Assembly (NCBI RefSeq): GCF_002920575.1
Contig: NZ_PQSQ01000006.1
Span: 83,905 to 147,904 of the forward strand
DNA length: 64,000 bases
Direction: 5' to 3'
Source: Streptomyces sp. Ru73
GTDB taxonomy: Bacteria; Actinomycetota; Actinomycetes; Streptomycetales; Streptomycetaceae
Shown here: positions 25,077 to 33,695 of the stretch, in pieces
Layout of the letters: every line of letters begins with the position of its first letter
Position numbering within the stretch: position 1 is the first letter of the stretch
The notes under the pieces: model-generated
What the model was told of the DNA's origin: nothing
What the model saw: the letters and a program-made list of their open reading frames with translations, nothing else
The model's database searches: none
Position numbers and translations under genes: made by a program

Positions 25077-27041
25077 ATGAGCGGTCAGCACTTTCCGCAG
25101 CTGTTCCGGCCGTTGCGGATCGGGTCCGTGACGCTGAAGAACCGCATCGTGTCCTCGGGCCACGACACGGTGCTGGTCAGGGACGGGCGGGTGACCGACG
25201 ACCTCGTGGCGTACCACGAGGCGCGCGCCGCGGGCGGCGTCGGTCTGATCGTCGTCCAGGTCGCGGGGGTGCACGAGTCGGCGCGGTACACCAGCCACGT
25301 CCTCATGGCGACCGGGGACGACTGCGTCCCGGGGTACCGCCGGCTCGCGGACGCGGTGCACCGGCACGGCGCGCGCACCGTCGGCCAGATCTTCCACCCG
25401 GGGCGGGAGATCATGGAGTCGCAGGACGGCTCGGCGCCGGTCGCCTGGGCGCCGTCGGCCACGCCCAGCGAGCGGTTCCACGTCATGCCGCGGGCCATGA
25501 CGGCCGCGGAGATCGACGAGGTGGTGGCGGGGTACGGCGCCGCGGCGCGCCGGCTGCGGGAAGCGGGCTTGGACGGCGTGGAGATCGTGGCCAGCCACGG
25601 CTACCTCCCGGCCCAGTTCCTGAACCCCCTGGTGAACCGCCGCACCGACGACTACGGCGGCAGCGACGAGAAGCGGCTGCGCTTCCTGCGCGAGACCATC
25701 GCGTCCGTACGCGAGGCGGCGGGGCGGGAGTTCACGGTCGGAGTGCGGCTCTCCGGGGACGAGCTGAGCCATGACGGCCTGTCGTCCGCGCTGGTCGTGG
25801 ACGTGGCGAAGCGGCTGGCCGAGGACGGCCTGCTGGACTATCTGAGCGTGTGCGCCGGCAGCTCCGCCACGCTGTCCGGCGCGCTGCACATCGCGCCCCC
25901 GATGTCCCAGCCCGCCGGGTACACGGCACCGCTGGCCGCCAAGGTGCGGGCGGTGGTGGACATCCCGGTCATGGTCGCGGGGCGGATCAACCAGCCGCAG
26001 GAGGCCGAGCGGATCATCGAGGAGGGGCAGGCCGACGCCTGTGCGATGACCCGGGCGCTGATCTGCGACCCCGAGATGCCGGCGAAGGCGGGCACCGGGC
26101 GCGCGGCGGACATCCGCGCCTGCATCGGCTGCAACCAGGCGTGCATCGGCCACTTCCAGCGGGGATACCCGATCTCCTGCATCCAGCACCCGGAGACCGG
26201 CCGCGAGCGGCAGTTCGGAGTACTGCCGACGATCACGCGCCGGAAGCGGGTGCTGATCGCGGGCGGCGGGCCCGCCGGGCTGAAGGCGGCGGCGGTCGCG
26301 GCGGCCCGTGGACACGACGTGACGCTGCACGAGGCGGCGCGCCGGACCGGAGGCCAGGTGATGCTGGCCGAACGGCTGCCGGGACGCGCGGAGTTCGGCG
26401 GCGCGGTCACCAATCTGGAGCGGGAGGCACGGCAGGCCGGGGCCCGCATCGTCACCGGGTCACGGGTCGACGGCGACCTGCTGCGGGCCGAGCGGCCGGA
26501 CGCGGTGATCGTGGCGACCGGTGCACGGCCCCGCAGGCCGGAGCTGGAGCTGATGGACGACCCCGTCGTGCTGGACGCGTGGGACGTCATCCGGGGTGCC
26601 GAGGTGCCGAAGGGCCGGGTGGTGGTGGCCGACTGGCGCGGCGACTGGATCGGGCTGGGCGTGGCCGTCCGGCTGGCCGGGCAGGGCCGCAAGGTCACGC
26701 TGTGCGTCACCGGCTTCGGCGCGGGCGAGCACCTGCAGCAGTACGTACGCGGTGCGATGCTCGGCGAGGCGGTGCGGGCCAAGGTGGCCGTGGTGCCGAA
26801 CGTCCGGCTGTACGGCGCGGACAGCGACACGGTGTACCTCCAGCACACCCTGACCGAGGAGCCGGTGCTGCTGGAAGGGGTGGCGTCCGTGGTCCTCGCG
26901 CAGGGGCACGAGCCCGCGCCCGGCGTCGAGGTACCCGCGGAACTGCCGCCGGGCAGCCTCATATCCATCGGCGACTGCGTCGCGCCGAGGACGGTCGAGG
27001 AGGCGGTACTGGAGGGCCTGCGGGTGGCGGCGGAGCTGTAG
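25077..27041 (+). CDS. FMN/4Fe-4S/FAD oxidoreductase (dienoyl-CoA reductase or demethylase type)
   Basis: The 654-residue product has three parts. An N-terminal old-yellow-enzyme TIM barrel (IGSVTLKNRIVSSGHDT; HGYLPAQFLNP) comes first. A 4Fe-4S loop follows with C349-x2-C352-x3-C356-x11-C368. A C-terminal FAD/NAD domain (VLIAGGGPAGLKAAAVAAA; ISIGDCVAP) completes it. This architecture is shared by 2,4-dienoyl-CoA reductase, trimethylamine dehydrogenase and stachydrine/N-methylproline demethylases. The neighbouring amino-acid permease and TetR gene favour a quaternary- or N-methyl-amine demethylase, but this is inference. ATG 25077 has GGGAGGGG upstream. Confidence 0.82.
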   Translation: MSGQHFPQLFRPLRIGSVTLKNRIVSSGHDTVLVRDGRVTDDLVAYHEARAAGGVGLIVVQVAGVHESARYTSHVLMATGDDCVPGYRRLADAVHRHGARTVGQIFHPGREIMESQDGSAPVAWAPSATPSERFHVMPRAMTAAEIDEVVAGYGAAARRLREAGLDGVEIVASHGYLPAQFLNPLVNRRTDDYGGSDEKRLRFLRETIASVREAAGREFTVGVRLSGDELSHDGLSSALVVDVAKRLAEDGLLDYLSVCAGSSATLSGALHIAPPMSQPAGYTAPLAAKVRAVVDIPVMVAGRINQPQEAERIIEEGQADACAMTRALICDPEMPAKAGTGRAADIRACIGCNQACIGHFQRGYPISCIQHPETGRERQFGVLPTITRRKRVLIAGGGPAGLKAAAVAAARGHDVTLHEAARRTGGQVMLAERLPGRAEFGGAVTNLEREARQAGARIVTGSRVDGDLLRAERPDAVIVATGARPRRPELELMDDPVVLDAWDVIRGAEVPKGRVVVADWRGDWIGLGVAVRLAGQGRKVTLCVTGFGAGEHLQQYVRGAMLGEAVRAKVAVVPNVRLYGADSDTVYLQHTLTEEPVLLEGVASVVLAQGHEPAPGVEVPAELPPGSLISIGDCVAPRTVEEAVLEGLRVAAEL

Positions 27042-27096
27042 CGCCGGTGCCGGCCGCGGCTGGTGCGGGGGCGCCCCGGCGTCCGGCGGTCCCGCC

Positions 27097-27113
27097 GCGC
27101 GGGTTGCCCGCGC
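27097..27113. terminator. Hairpin between convergent flavoenzyme and GntR genes
   Basis: A perfect 7-bp stem (GCGCGGG / CCCGCGC) with a 3-nt loop is followed by GCAGTTCCCCGCGCCCC and a small CCCC-gaa-GGGG hairpin. This sequence type recurs between Streptomyces genes, from memory. It serves both convergent genes. Confidence 0.55.
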
Positions 27114-27163
27114 AGTTCCCCGCGCCCCCGAAGGGGCACCGCGGCGACCTGTCCGGATGCGCC

Positions 27164-27934
27164 CTACCCCTCCTCCACAGCGGCTGTCAGCAAGGGGCGG
27201 GCCGCGGGCTCGACGTGCTCTGCGTAGTAGGCGTGCAGGGCCTGGCGGGCCAGCCGGGCGGCGTGCGGCGCGTCGCCGGCGCGGATCGCGGCGAGCACCT
27301 GCTCGTGGTGGTCGACGGAGCGGGCCATCCAGGCCGCCGCGTCCGCGGCGTCGGCGATCTTGCGCTCGATGATGTCCACCACGGCGTCGTGGACGGCGCG
27401 GGCGCAGAGTCCCAGCAGGGCGTTGCGGCTGGCTTCCGCGACGGCCTGGTGGAAGAGCGCGTCGGCCTCGCTGAACGCCCGCAGCCCGGCCCCCGAGCCG
27501 GACAGCTCCCGCATGCGGCCGATCAGTGCGGCCATCCGCTCCAGGTCGTCCTCGGTGCGCAGCCGGGCGGCGAGCCGGTTGCTCTCGGCGTCCAGGACCA
27601 TCCGGAACTGGATCAGTTCGGCGAGGCTGCATATGTGGGAGCGGGTGAGCCGGCCGAGCGCCTGGCTGAGGTTGTCGGCGGAGACGCCGAGCACCTCGGC
27701 GCCGAGCGGGTCGCCGGGCCGGGAGCGGATCAGCCCGGCGGACTGCAGGACGCGCAGGGCCTCGCGGACGGTGGAGCGGCCCACGCCGAACTGGCCGACG
27801 AGGTCCCGCTCGCCGGGAAGCCGGGAGCCCGGGGGCAGTTCGCCGCTGAGGATGCGCTCCTCGATCTGCTCGGCCACCCGCTGGTAGGCCCGTACCGGCT
27901 CGACGGGTGTGAAGGGAGCGTCGAAGGCGGCCAT
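27164..27934 (-). CDS. GntR/FadR family regulator
   Basis: The 256-residue product has the GntR winged helix (QRVAEQIEERILSGELPPGS; FGVGRSTVREALRVLQSAGL) and an all-helical FCD ligand domain (FRMVLDAESNRLAARL; DALFHQAVAEASRN; DHHEQVLAAIRAGD), whose His/Asp residues usually bind a metal and an organic acid. ATG 27934 is preceded by a weak GGGG. It is divergent from the M20 peptidase operon; the palindrome at 28020-28035 between them is the classic FadR-type operator, so it is the predicted repressor of the operon starting at 28071. Confidence 0.9.
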   Translation of the reverse strand: MAAFDAPFTPVEPVRAYQRVAEQIEERILSGELPPGSRLPGERDLVGQFGVGRSTVREALRVLQSAGLIRSRPGDPLGAEVLGVSADNLSQALGRLTRSHICSLAELIQFRMVLDAESNRLAARLRTEDDLERMAALIGRMRELSGSGAGLRAFSEADALFHQAVAEASRNALLGLCARAVHDAVVDIIERKIADAADAAAWMARSVDHHEQVLAAIRAGDAPHAARLARQALHAYYAEHVEPAARPLLTAAVEEG

Positions 27935-28019
27935 CGGGACCCCGTTCCGTTTTCCGTACCGATTGCTGCTGGTGGCCTCTTGACCCACGCATGAACGTGC
28001 TAGCAGAGTACGGGAAATC

Positions 28020-28035
28020 AACTGGTCTGACCAGT
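28020..28035. promoter_or_regulatory. FadR-type operator (perfect palindrome)
   Basis: ACTGGTCTGACCAGT (28021-28035) is a perfect 15-bp palindrome, and with the preceding A it matches the E. coli FadR consensus AACTGGTCNGACNNGTT at almost every fixed base. It lies 36 bp before the M20 peptidase start. A second dyad, CTGGCC / GGCCAG (28039-28054), follows at once. It is the predicted binding site for the GntR protein at 27164. Confidence 0.8.
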
Positions 28036-28070
28036 GGACTGGCCTCCCGGCCAGGTGTTTTGGAGGTTGT

Positions 28071-29309
28071 ATGCACGCCGCCCGGACCCACCACCCACCG
28101 ACCGAGATCGCGATCGACGCCGAAGCGGCCGTCGCCTTCACCCAGGACCTGATCCGGCTGCGTACGGTCAACGCCACCGGCGCCACCGAGGTCGAGCGGC
28201 CGGCCGCCGACCTGGTCGCGGCGCTCTTCACCGAGTTCGGCTGGCAGCACGAGGTGGTGGAGGTCGCGCCGGGCCGGCCGAACGTCATCGCCGTCGTCGA
28301 CGGCAAGGGCGGCGACGGGCCGACCCTGATGTTCGAGGGCCACACGGACGTGGTCACCGAGGGCGACCCGGCGGTGTGGAGCGTCGACCCGTACGGCGCG
28401 GAGATCCGCGACGGCAAGCTGTGGGGCCGGGGCGCGGCGGACATGAAGTCCGGCGTGGCGGCCATGATCTACGGCGTGCGGGCGCTCCAGCTGGCCGGAC
28501 CGTTCCCCGGCCGGATCGTGCTCGGCGTGCTGTGCGACGAGGAAGGCATGATGCTCGGCGCCAAGGCGTTCGCCGCCTCGCCGCTGGCCGCCGAGGTCGA
28601 CGGCGTCATCGTCTGCGAGCCGGAGGGGTACGAGGTGTGCACCTCGGCCCGCGGCGGCATCCGGCTGCGGCTGGAGCTGACCGGGGTCATGGCGCACGGC
28701 GCGATGCCCCAGGAGGGGAAGAACCCGGTCGTCGCCGGGGCCAGGATCGTCGAGGCGCTGGGCCGTGCGCAGACCTGGGCCGAGGTGCGATTCGGCACGC
28801 ATCTGCACGCCGGACAGGTCACCGTCACCCCGACCGTGCTGCACGGCGGCGACCCCGACCAGCTCAACGTCATCCCGGCGCACGGCCTGGTCGGCGTCGA
28901 CGTACGGACCATCCCCGGCACGGACCACGCGGAGCTCATCGACCGCATCCGGCACGAGGCCGAGGAGGCCGCCGCGACCGTCGGCGTCTCGGTCGCGCTG
29001 ACCGTCGTCGACGACCGCCCCGCCATCGAGATCGCCGAGGACCATCCGGTGGTCGCCGGGCTGGTGGCGGCCCACGAGCGGGTGCACGGCGCACCGCCGC
29101 CGTTCGGCGCGGTGCCCGGCACCACCGACGGCACGGTCCTGACCCGCGACGCGGGCCTGCCGACCGTCGTCTACGGCCCCGGCGGCAAATGGATCGCGCA
29201 CCAGAAGGACGAGTACGTGGAGGTGTGCGAGATCGGCGAGTACACCCGGGTGTACGCCGAGGCGGCGCGCCACTTCCTCACCCAGGGGGTGCGCGGCGAT
29301 GACGTCTGA
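28071..29309 (+). CDS. M20 family metallopeptidase/deacylase (ArgE/DapE-like)
   Basis: The 412-residue product is an M20 zinc hydrolase. Metal-site motifs are FEGHTDVV (His, Asp), GRGAADMKSG (bridging Asp), CDEEGMM (catalytic and ligand Glu) and a C-terminal GGKWIAHQKDE (His). The dimerisation domain lies between. ArgE/DapE/ACY1-like members remove N-acyl groups from amino acids or diaminopimelate derivatives; the exact substrate is unknown. GGAGG lies 6 nt before ATG 28071. It is the first gene of the operon under the FadR-type operator, followed by the aldehyde dehydrogenase with 13 bp between. Confidence 0.88.
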   Translation: MHAARTHHPPTEIAIDAEAAVAFTQDLIRLRTVNATGATEVERPAADLVAALFTEFGWQHEVVEVAPGRPNVIAVVDGKGGDGPTLMFEGHTDVVTEGDPAVWSVDPYGAEIRDGKLWGRGAADMKSGVAAMIYGVRALQLAGPFPGRIVLGVLCDEEGMMLGAKAFAASPLAAEVDGVIVCEPEGYEVCTSARGGIRLRLELTGVMAHGAMPQEGKNPVVAGARIVEALGRAQTWAEVRFGTHLHAGQVTVTPTVLHGGDPDQLNVIPAHGLVGVDVRTIPGTDHAELIDRIRHEAEEAAATVGVSVALTVVDDRPAIEIAEDHPVVAGLVAAHERVHGAPPPFGAVPGTTDGTVLTRDAGLPTVVYGPGGKWIAHQKDEYVEVCEIGEYTRVYAEAARHFLTQGVRGDDV

Positions 29310-29322
29310 GGAGGGCACCGCG

Positions 29323-30777
29323 ATGACGCCCGAGGTGCACACCGGCCGCTTCCCCGAGGGGCTGCCGGTCGGGGACGGCTGGGTGCCGGCGCCCCGTACG
29401 GAAGCGGTGACGTTCCCGTACGACGGAAGCGAGGTCGCGCAGGCGCCGGTCGGGGACGAGGCGCTGGCCCGGCAGGCGGTGGAGTACGCGGCCGCGCTCC
29501 GCAAGGACGTGGCCAAGCTGCCCGCGCGGACCCGGCGCCGGGTGCTCGGCGGCGTGGCGGCGGCGCTCGCCGAGGTCGCGCGCCCCATGGAGGACCTGCT
29601 CGTCCTGGAGACCGGCAAGCCGCGGGTGGACTGCCGCACGGAGGTGACGCGCGCGGTCTCCACCTGGGAGGCGGCGGCCGACGAGGTGGTGCACATCCAC
29701 GGCGAGACGGTGCCGCTGGACCTGCTGCCCTCCGGGGACGGCATGACCGGCTTCTGGACCCGCCGTCCCATCGGCGTCGTCGTCGGCATCGCGGGCTTCA
29801 ACTACCCGATGCTGCTGGCCTCCCACAAGATCGCGCCCGCGCTCGCGGCCGGCTGCCCCGTGGTGGTCAAGCCCGCGCCGGCCACCCCGCTCGCCACGCT
29901 CTGGCTGGTCCACCTGGTCCGCGAGCAGCTGGCCGCGGCCGGTGCGCCCGCCGGCGCGGTGCAGCTGGTCACCGGGGACGTGGCGGTGGGCCGCACGCTG
30001 ACCATGCACGACGCGGTCGCGGCCGTCTCCTTCACCGGCTCCGCCGCCATCGGCCACCGCATCGCGCGGGACGCCGCGCCCCGCAAGGTCGTCCTCGAAC
30101 TGGGCTCCAACGCCGCGCTGGTGGTGGCCGCCGACGCCGACCTCGACGCGGCGGCCGACGCCGTGGTCCGCGGCGGCTACTACGCCTCCGGCCAGGCGTG
30201 CATCGCCGTGCAGCGGGTGATCGTGGTCGAGGAGGTCGCCGAGGAGCTGGAGAAGCGGATCGCGGAACGGCTCGCGGGGGTCGTGGTCGGCGATCCGCGC
30301 GAGGAGACCACCCGGGTCGCCGCGCTCATCGACGAGGCGGCCACCGACCGGGTGCTGGCCTGGATCGAGCAGGCCCGCGCGGCCGGCGCGCGGGTGATCG
30401 CCGGCGGTACGCGCGAGGGACGTTGCATCGCCCCGGCGCTGCTGGCCGAGGTACCGGACGGGCTGCCCGCGTGGGACGAGGAGGTCTTCGGCCCGGTCGT
30501 CGCGCTGCGCACGGTGCCGGACCTGGACGCGGCGTACGCGCTGGTCAACGACTCGCGGTACGGCCTGCACGCGGCGGTCTTCACCCGCGACCTGGGCGCA
30601 GCCTTCACCGCGATCGATGCGCTGGACGTCGGCGGCGTGGTCGTCAACGAGGTGCCGGGCTACCGCAGCGACGTCGCCCCGTACGGCGGCGTCAAGGACT
30701 CCGGCATCGGCCGCGAGGGCCCGCGCTTCGCCATCGAGGAACTCACGGTGACCCGGATGGCGGTGATCCGCCCATGA
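29323..30777 (+). CDS. NAD(P)-dependent aldehyde dehydrogenase
   Basis: The 484-residue product is an aldehyde dehydrogenase superfamily member, oxidising an aldehyde to its acid. Motifs are GIAGFNYPMLLASHK, VKPAPATPLATL, FTGSAAIGHRIA, the general-base Glu in LELGSNAALV and nucleophile Cys in SGQACIAVQR. A C-terminal YRSDVAPYGGVKDSGIGREG follows. I prefer ATG 29323 (GAGGAGGG 7 nt upstream) to the ATG at 29299 that overlaps the previous stop. The family cannot be narrowed to a substrate; a semialdehyde from the deacylated product is plausible. Confidence 0.88.
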   Translation: MTPEVHTGRFPEGLPVGDGWVPAPRTEAVTFPYDGSEVAQAPVGDEALARQAVEYAAALRKDVAKLPARTRRRVLGGVAAALAEVARPMEDLLVLETGKPRVDCRTEVTRAVSTWEAAADEVVHIHGETVPLDLLPSGDGMTGFWTRRPIGVVVGIAGFNYPMLLASHKIAPALAAGCPVVVKPAPATPLATLWLVHLVREQLAAAGAPAGAVQLVTGDVAVGRTLTMHDAVAAVSFTGSAAIGHRIARDAAPRKVVLELGSNAALVVAADADLDAAADAVVRGGYYASGQACIAVQRVIVVEEVAEELEKRIAERLAGVVVGDPREETTRVAALIDEAATDRVLAWIEQARAAGARVIAGGTREGRCIAPALLAEVPDGLPAWDEEVFGPVVALRTVPDLDAAYALVNDSRYGLHAAVFTRDLGAAFTAIDALDVGGVVVNEVPGYRSDVAPYGGVKDSGIGREGPRFAIEELTVTRMAVIRP

Positions 30778-30818
30778 CGCTGACGCACCGTCAGCCGACG
30801 GGCCCCGCCGGCTCCCCG

Positions 30819-30882
30819 CCGTCCGCCCCGCATCCCGCACCGTCCGCCCCGCACCCCGGCACCGTCCGCCCCGCACCCCGCA
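30819..30882 (+). repeat. Three imperfect direct repeats between ALDH and SDR genes
   Basis: The core CCGTCCGCCCCGCA recurs starting at 30819, 30840 and 30862, a period of 21-22 bp, in the 121-bp gap before the SDR gene. It has no clear dyad; function unknown. Confidence 0.5.
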
Positions 30883-30898
30883 CGCGAAGGAGCCCCGC

Positions 30899-31699
30899 AT
30901 GACCTACGCGCACCTCTTCCGGCTCGACGGGCGGCACGTCGTGGTCGTCGGCGGCGGCAGCGGGATCGGCCGGGAGGCCGTACGGGCGCTGGTCGCGCAC
31001 GGGGCCGATGTCACCGTCGCCGACCGGGACCTCAAGGGGGCCGAGGAGACGGTGCGGCTCGCGGGCGAGGAGCAGCCCGCGCCCGGCAGCCGCACCGGCA
31101 CGGCGACCGCGTACGCACTCGACGTGCTGGACGACGACGCGGTGCGTGCCGCGGCGGCCGCGTGGGGCGCGCCGGACGGCCTGGTCGTCACGGTCGGCGC
31201 CAACGTACGCAAGCGGATCGCCGATTACACCCTCGCGGAGTTCGACCGGGTGGTGGCGCTCAACCTCCGGGCGCACTTCGCCCTCGTGCAGGCCGTCGCG
31301 CCGGCGATGGCCGAGCGCGGCGGCGGCAGCGTGGTCGGGCTCGCCTCGATGCGTGCCGTGCAGGTCGAGCCGGGCCAGAGCGTGTACGCCGCGTCCAAGG
31401 CGGGGCTGGTGCAGTTCCTGCGGACGGCGGCGGCCGAATGGGGGCCGCGCGGGGTGCGGTTCAACGCCGTCGCGCCCGGCGTGGTGCGTACGCCGCTGAC
31501 CGACCAGATCGCCGCCGACCCCGAGTGGTACGACGCGTACGCGCAGGCGTCCGCGCTGCGCCGGTGGGCCGGCGCCGAGGAGCTGGCCGGCGCCGTCCAC
31601 TACCTGGTCTCGGACGCCTCCACCTTCGTCACCGGCAGCGTGCTCACCGTGGACGGCGGCTGGACCGCGGTCGACGGCCGGTACGAGCCCTCGGTCTGA
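30899..31699 (+). CDS. Short-chain dehydrogenase/reductase of the M20 operon
   Basis: The 266-residue product is a classical SDR. VVVVGGGSGIGREAV (TGxxxGIG variant with Gly for Thr) binds the cofactor, SVYAASKAGLVQF carries Tyr-x3-Lys, and NAVAPGVVRTPLTD and GSVLTVDGGWTAVDG close the fold. The usual NNAG is replaced by VGANVRKR. It likely oxidises a hydroxy group formed in the pathway. ATG 30899 has GAAGGAG upstream. It follows the aldehyde dehydrogenase in the same direction. Confidence 0.87.
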   Translation: MTYAHLFRLDGRHVVVVGGGSGIGREAVRALVAHGADVTVADRDLKGAEETVRLAGEEQPAPGSRTGTATAYALDVLDDDAVRAAAAAWGAPDGLVVTVGANVRKRIADYTLAEFDRVVALNLRAHFALVQAVAPAMAERGGGSVVGLASMRAVQVEPGQSVYAASKAGLVQFLRTAAAEWGPRGVRFNAVAPGVVRTPLTDQIAADPEWYDAYAQASALRRWAGAEELAGAVHYLVSDASTFVTGSVLTVDGGWTAVDGRYEPSV

Positions 31700-31788
31700 C
31701 CTGCGGTGATCCTGCGGTACCGTCCAGGCGGCCGGTACCGGGCGCGCCGCGGGCCGGACCGTACCCCTCTTCCCCCGAAGGGAGCCCC

Positions 31789-32175
31789 ATGTCGCACGCC
31801 CCCGAGGACCGTGGCCGGGAGGGCCCGGCGGAGACCGGGCCGCACCCGCTCGACGGCCTGCCCGAGGTGAGTCGGCGGCGCCCCGCGCTGTGGCTGCTGC
31901 TCGTCCCGGCCGTGCTGTACTGCCTGGCGCCGCTGGTCGCCAACCGCGTCGAGCCGCGCGTCCTGGGCCTGCCGTTCCTGCTGTTCTGGATCCTCGCCGC
32001 CACGGTGGTCAGCCCCCTCGTCATCTGGGCCGTCACCCGCCTGGACCCCGCGTACCGCACCGACGCCGCCGAACCGCTGCCCGTCGACGGGCCGCACACC
32101 ACCGGGCCGGCCGGCGGCCCGCCGACCGGCGCCCGCGGGGGCGCGCCCGAAGGACCCGAAGGAGGCGCCGCATGA
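31789..32175 (+). CDS. DUF3311 small membrane protein, symporter partner
   Basis: The 128-residue product has two transmembrane helices (ALWLLLVPAVLYCLAPLVA; GLPFLLFWILAATVVSPLVI) and a Pro/Gly-rich tail. This is the DUF3311 pattern, which is almost always encoded just before an SSS-family symporter, as here, with a 4-nt ATGA overlap. It is thought to be a small subunit or assembly partner of the carrier. GAAGGGAG precedes ATG 31789. Confidence 0.87.
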   Translation: MSHAPEDRGREGPAETGPHPLDGLPEVSRRRPALWLLLVPAVLYCLAPLVANRVEPRVLGLPFLLFWILAATVVSPLVIWAVTRLDPAYRTDAAEPLPVDGPHTTGPAGGPPTGARGGAPEGPEGGAA

Positions 32176-33695
32176 GCGGTTCGGCGGCAATCGCGACGAC
32201 CATCTTCGGCCTCGCCATGATCGCGACGATCGTCATCGGCGTGGCGAGCGCACGCGGCCGGGACAAGGGCCTGGCCGAGTGGTCGGTCTCCAGCCGGGGC
32301 CTGGGCGTGCTCTTCATCTGGCTGCTGATGGCCGGCGAGACCTACACCAGCTTCTCCTTCCTCGGCACGGCCGGCTGGTCGTACTCCTTCGGCGTGCCCA
32401 TCCTCTACCTCGTCGCCTACCTCACCGTCGGCTTCGCCGTGGGGTACGTCGTCGGCCCGGCCATCTGGACGTACGCCGGCCGGCACGGCCTGATCTCCAT
32501 CGCGGACCTGGCCGAACACCGCTTCCGCTCCCGGCCCGTCGGCATCGTCGTCGCCGTGGTCGCCACGGTCTTCCTCGTGCCGTACATCCAGGTCCAGATC
32601 CAGGGCATGGGCGTGGTGGTCAACGCGATGACGTACGGCAGCGTGGACCTGAAGGTCGCCGCGGTCATCTCCTTCGTCGTCGCCGAGGTCTTCATCCTGG
32701 TCTCCGGGCTGCGCGGCTCGGCCTGGGTCAGCGCGCTCAAGGACGTCCTGGTCATCTTCGCGGTGGTCTTCCTCGCGGTGTACGTGCCGCTGCACTACCT
32801 CGACGGCCTCGGCGACTTCATGCACCGCATGGTCGCCGAGAAGCCCCAGTGGCTGACCTTCCCCGGGCACGAGTCCGGCGGCAAGGGCGGCACGTGGTTC
32901 ATCACGACGACGCTGCTCAACGCCGTGACCATCACCATCTTCCCGACCACCGTGGCCGGCTACCTCAGCGCGAAGAGCCCCAACGCGCTGCGCCGAAACG
33001 CCGTCCTGCTGCCCTGGTACCAGCTGCTGCTCTTCGTCCCGATGATGATCGGGGCCACCGCGCTGTTCGTCATGCCGGCCCTCGGCAATCCGGACCTGGC
33101 ACTGTTCAGCCTGGTCACCGACTCGCTGCCGGCCCCCGTCGTGGCGCTCGTCGGCGTCGCGGGCGCGCTCTCCGCCATCGTCCCGATGAGCGTGTTCATG
33201 CTGGCCATCGGCACGCTGTGGGGCCGCACCCTGCTCGGCGGCGGCAACGGCGCCGATCCACGCAGCCGCCGTACCGGCCGGGCGCCCGCCGACGACGTCC
33301 GCACCAAGCGCCTCTCGCAGCTGGTCTGCCTGATCGCCGGGCTGATCGCGCTGGGCGGCGCCCTCTTCTACCCCAACACCCTGGTCCAGCTGTCGGTCCT
33401 GTCGTACGAGGGCCTGGCGCAGCTGGTGCCCGTGGTGCTGCTCGCGCTGTTCTGGCGGCGGATGACGAAGGCCGGCGCGCTGGCGGGGATGTTCGCCGGG
33501 CTCGCGGTCGTGGTGGCGCTCTGGGCCACCGGCAACGATCCGCTGTACGGCGTCAACGGCGGCATCGTCGCGCTCGCCGTCAACCTCGTCGTCACCGCAG
33601 CGGTCACCCTCGCCGGACCCGCGGAACACCCGCGCGTGCCACCGGCGACGGCCGGCACCACCCCGGCCCCGGCCACTCCGAAGGAGGCTCCGTGA
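32172..33695 (+). CDS. Sodium:solute symporter (SSS family)
   Basis: The 507-residue product has about 13 hydrophobic segments and SSS-family motifs: GLAEWSVSSRGLGVLFIWLL, GETYTSFSFLGTAGWSYSFG, the sodium-site region RHGLISIADLAEHRF, and VTITIFPTTVAGYLSAKSPN. It imports an organic solute with sodium. Coupled to DUF3311 before it (ATGA) and the amidohydrolase after it (GTGA overlap), it probably imports the substrate for the downstream hydrolases. Confidence 0.9.
   Translation: MSGSAAIATTIFGLAMIATIVIGVASARGRDKGLAEWSVSSRGLGVLFIWLLMAGETYTSFSFLGTAGWSYSFGVPILYLVAYLTVGFAVGYVVGPAIWTYAGRHGLISIADLAEHRFRSRPVGIVVAVVATVFLVPYIQVQIQGMGVVVNAMTYGSVDLKVAAVISFVVAEVFILVSGLRGSAWVSALKDVLVIFAVVFLAVYVPLHYLDGLGDFMHRMVAEKPQWLTFPGHESGGKGGTWFITTTLLNAVTITIFPTTVAGYLSAKSPNALRRNAVLLPWYQLLLFVPMMIGATALFVMPALGNPDLALFSLVTDSLPAPVVALVGVAGALSAIVPMSVFMLAIGTLWGRTLLGGGNGADPRSRRTGRAPADDVRTKRLSQLVCLIAGLIALGGALFYPNTLVQLSVLSYEGLAQLVPVVLLALFWRRMTKAGALAGMFAGLAVVVALWATGNDPLYGVNGGIVALAVNLVVTAAVTLAGPAEHPRVPPATAGTTPAPATPKEAP

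Noticed and set aside
26460..29801. 1113-codon minus-strand open frame
   Set aside because: It runs antisense to the flavoenzyme, M20 and ALDH genes and across the GntR gene in another frame, with composition typical of an antisense shadow.
31644..33629. 661-codon minus-strand frame rich in Asp, Glu, Arg and His
   Set aside because: It is antisense to the symporter; the charged composition is what antisense of hydrophobic membrane codons gives.
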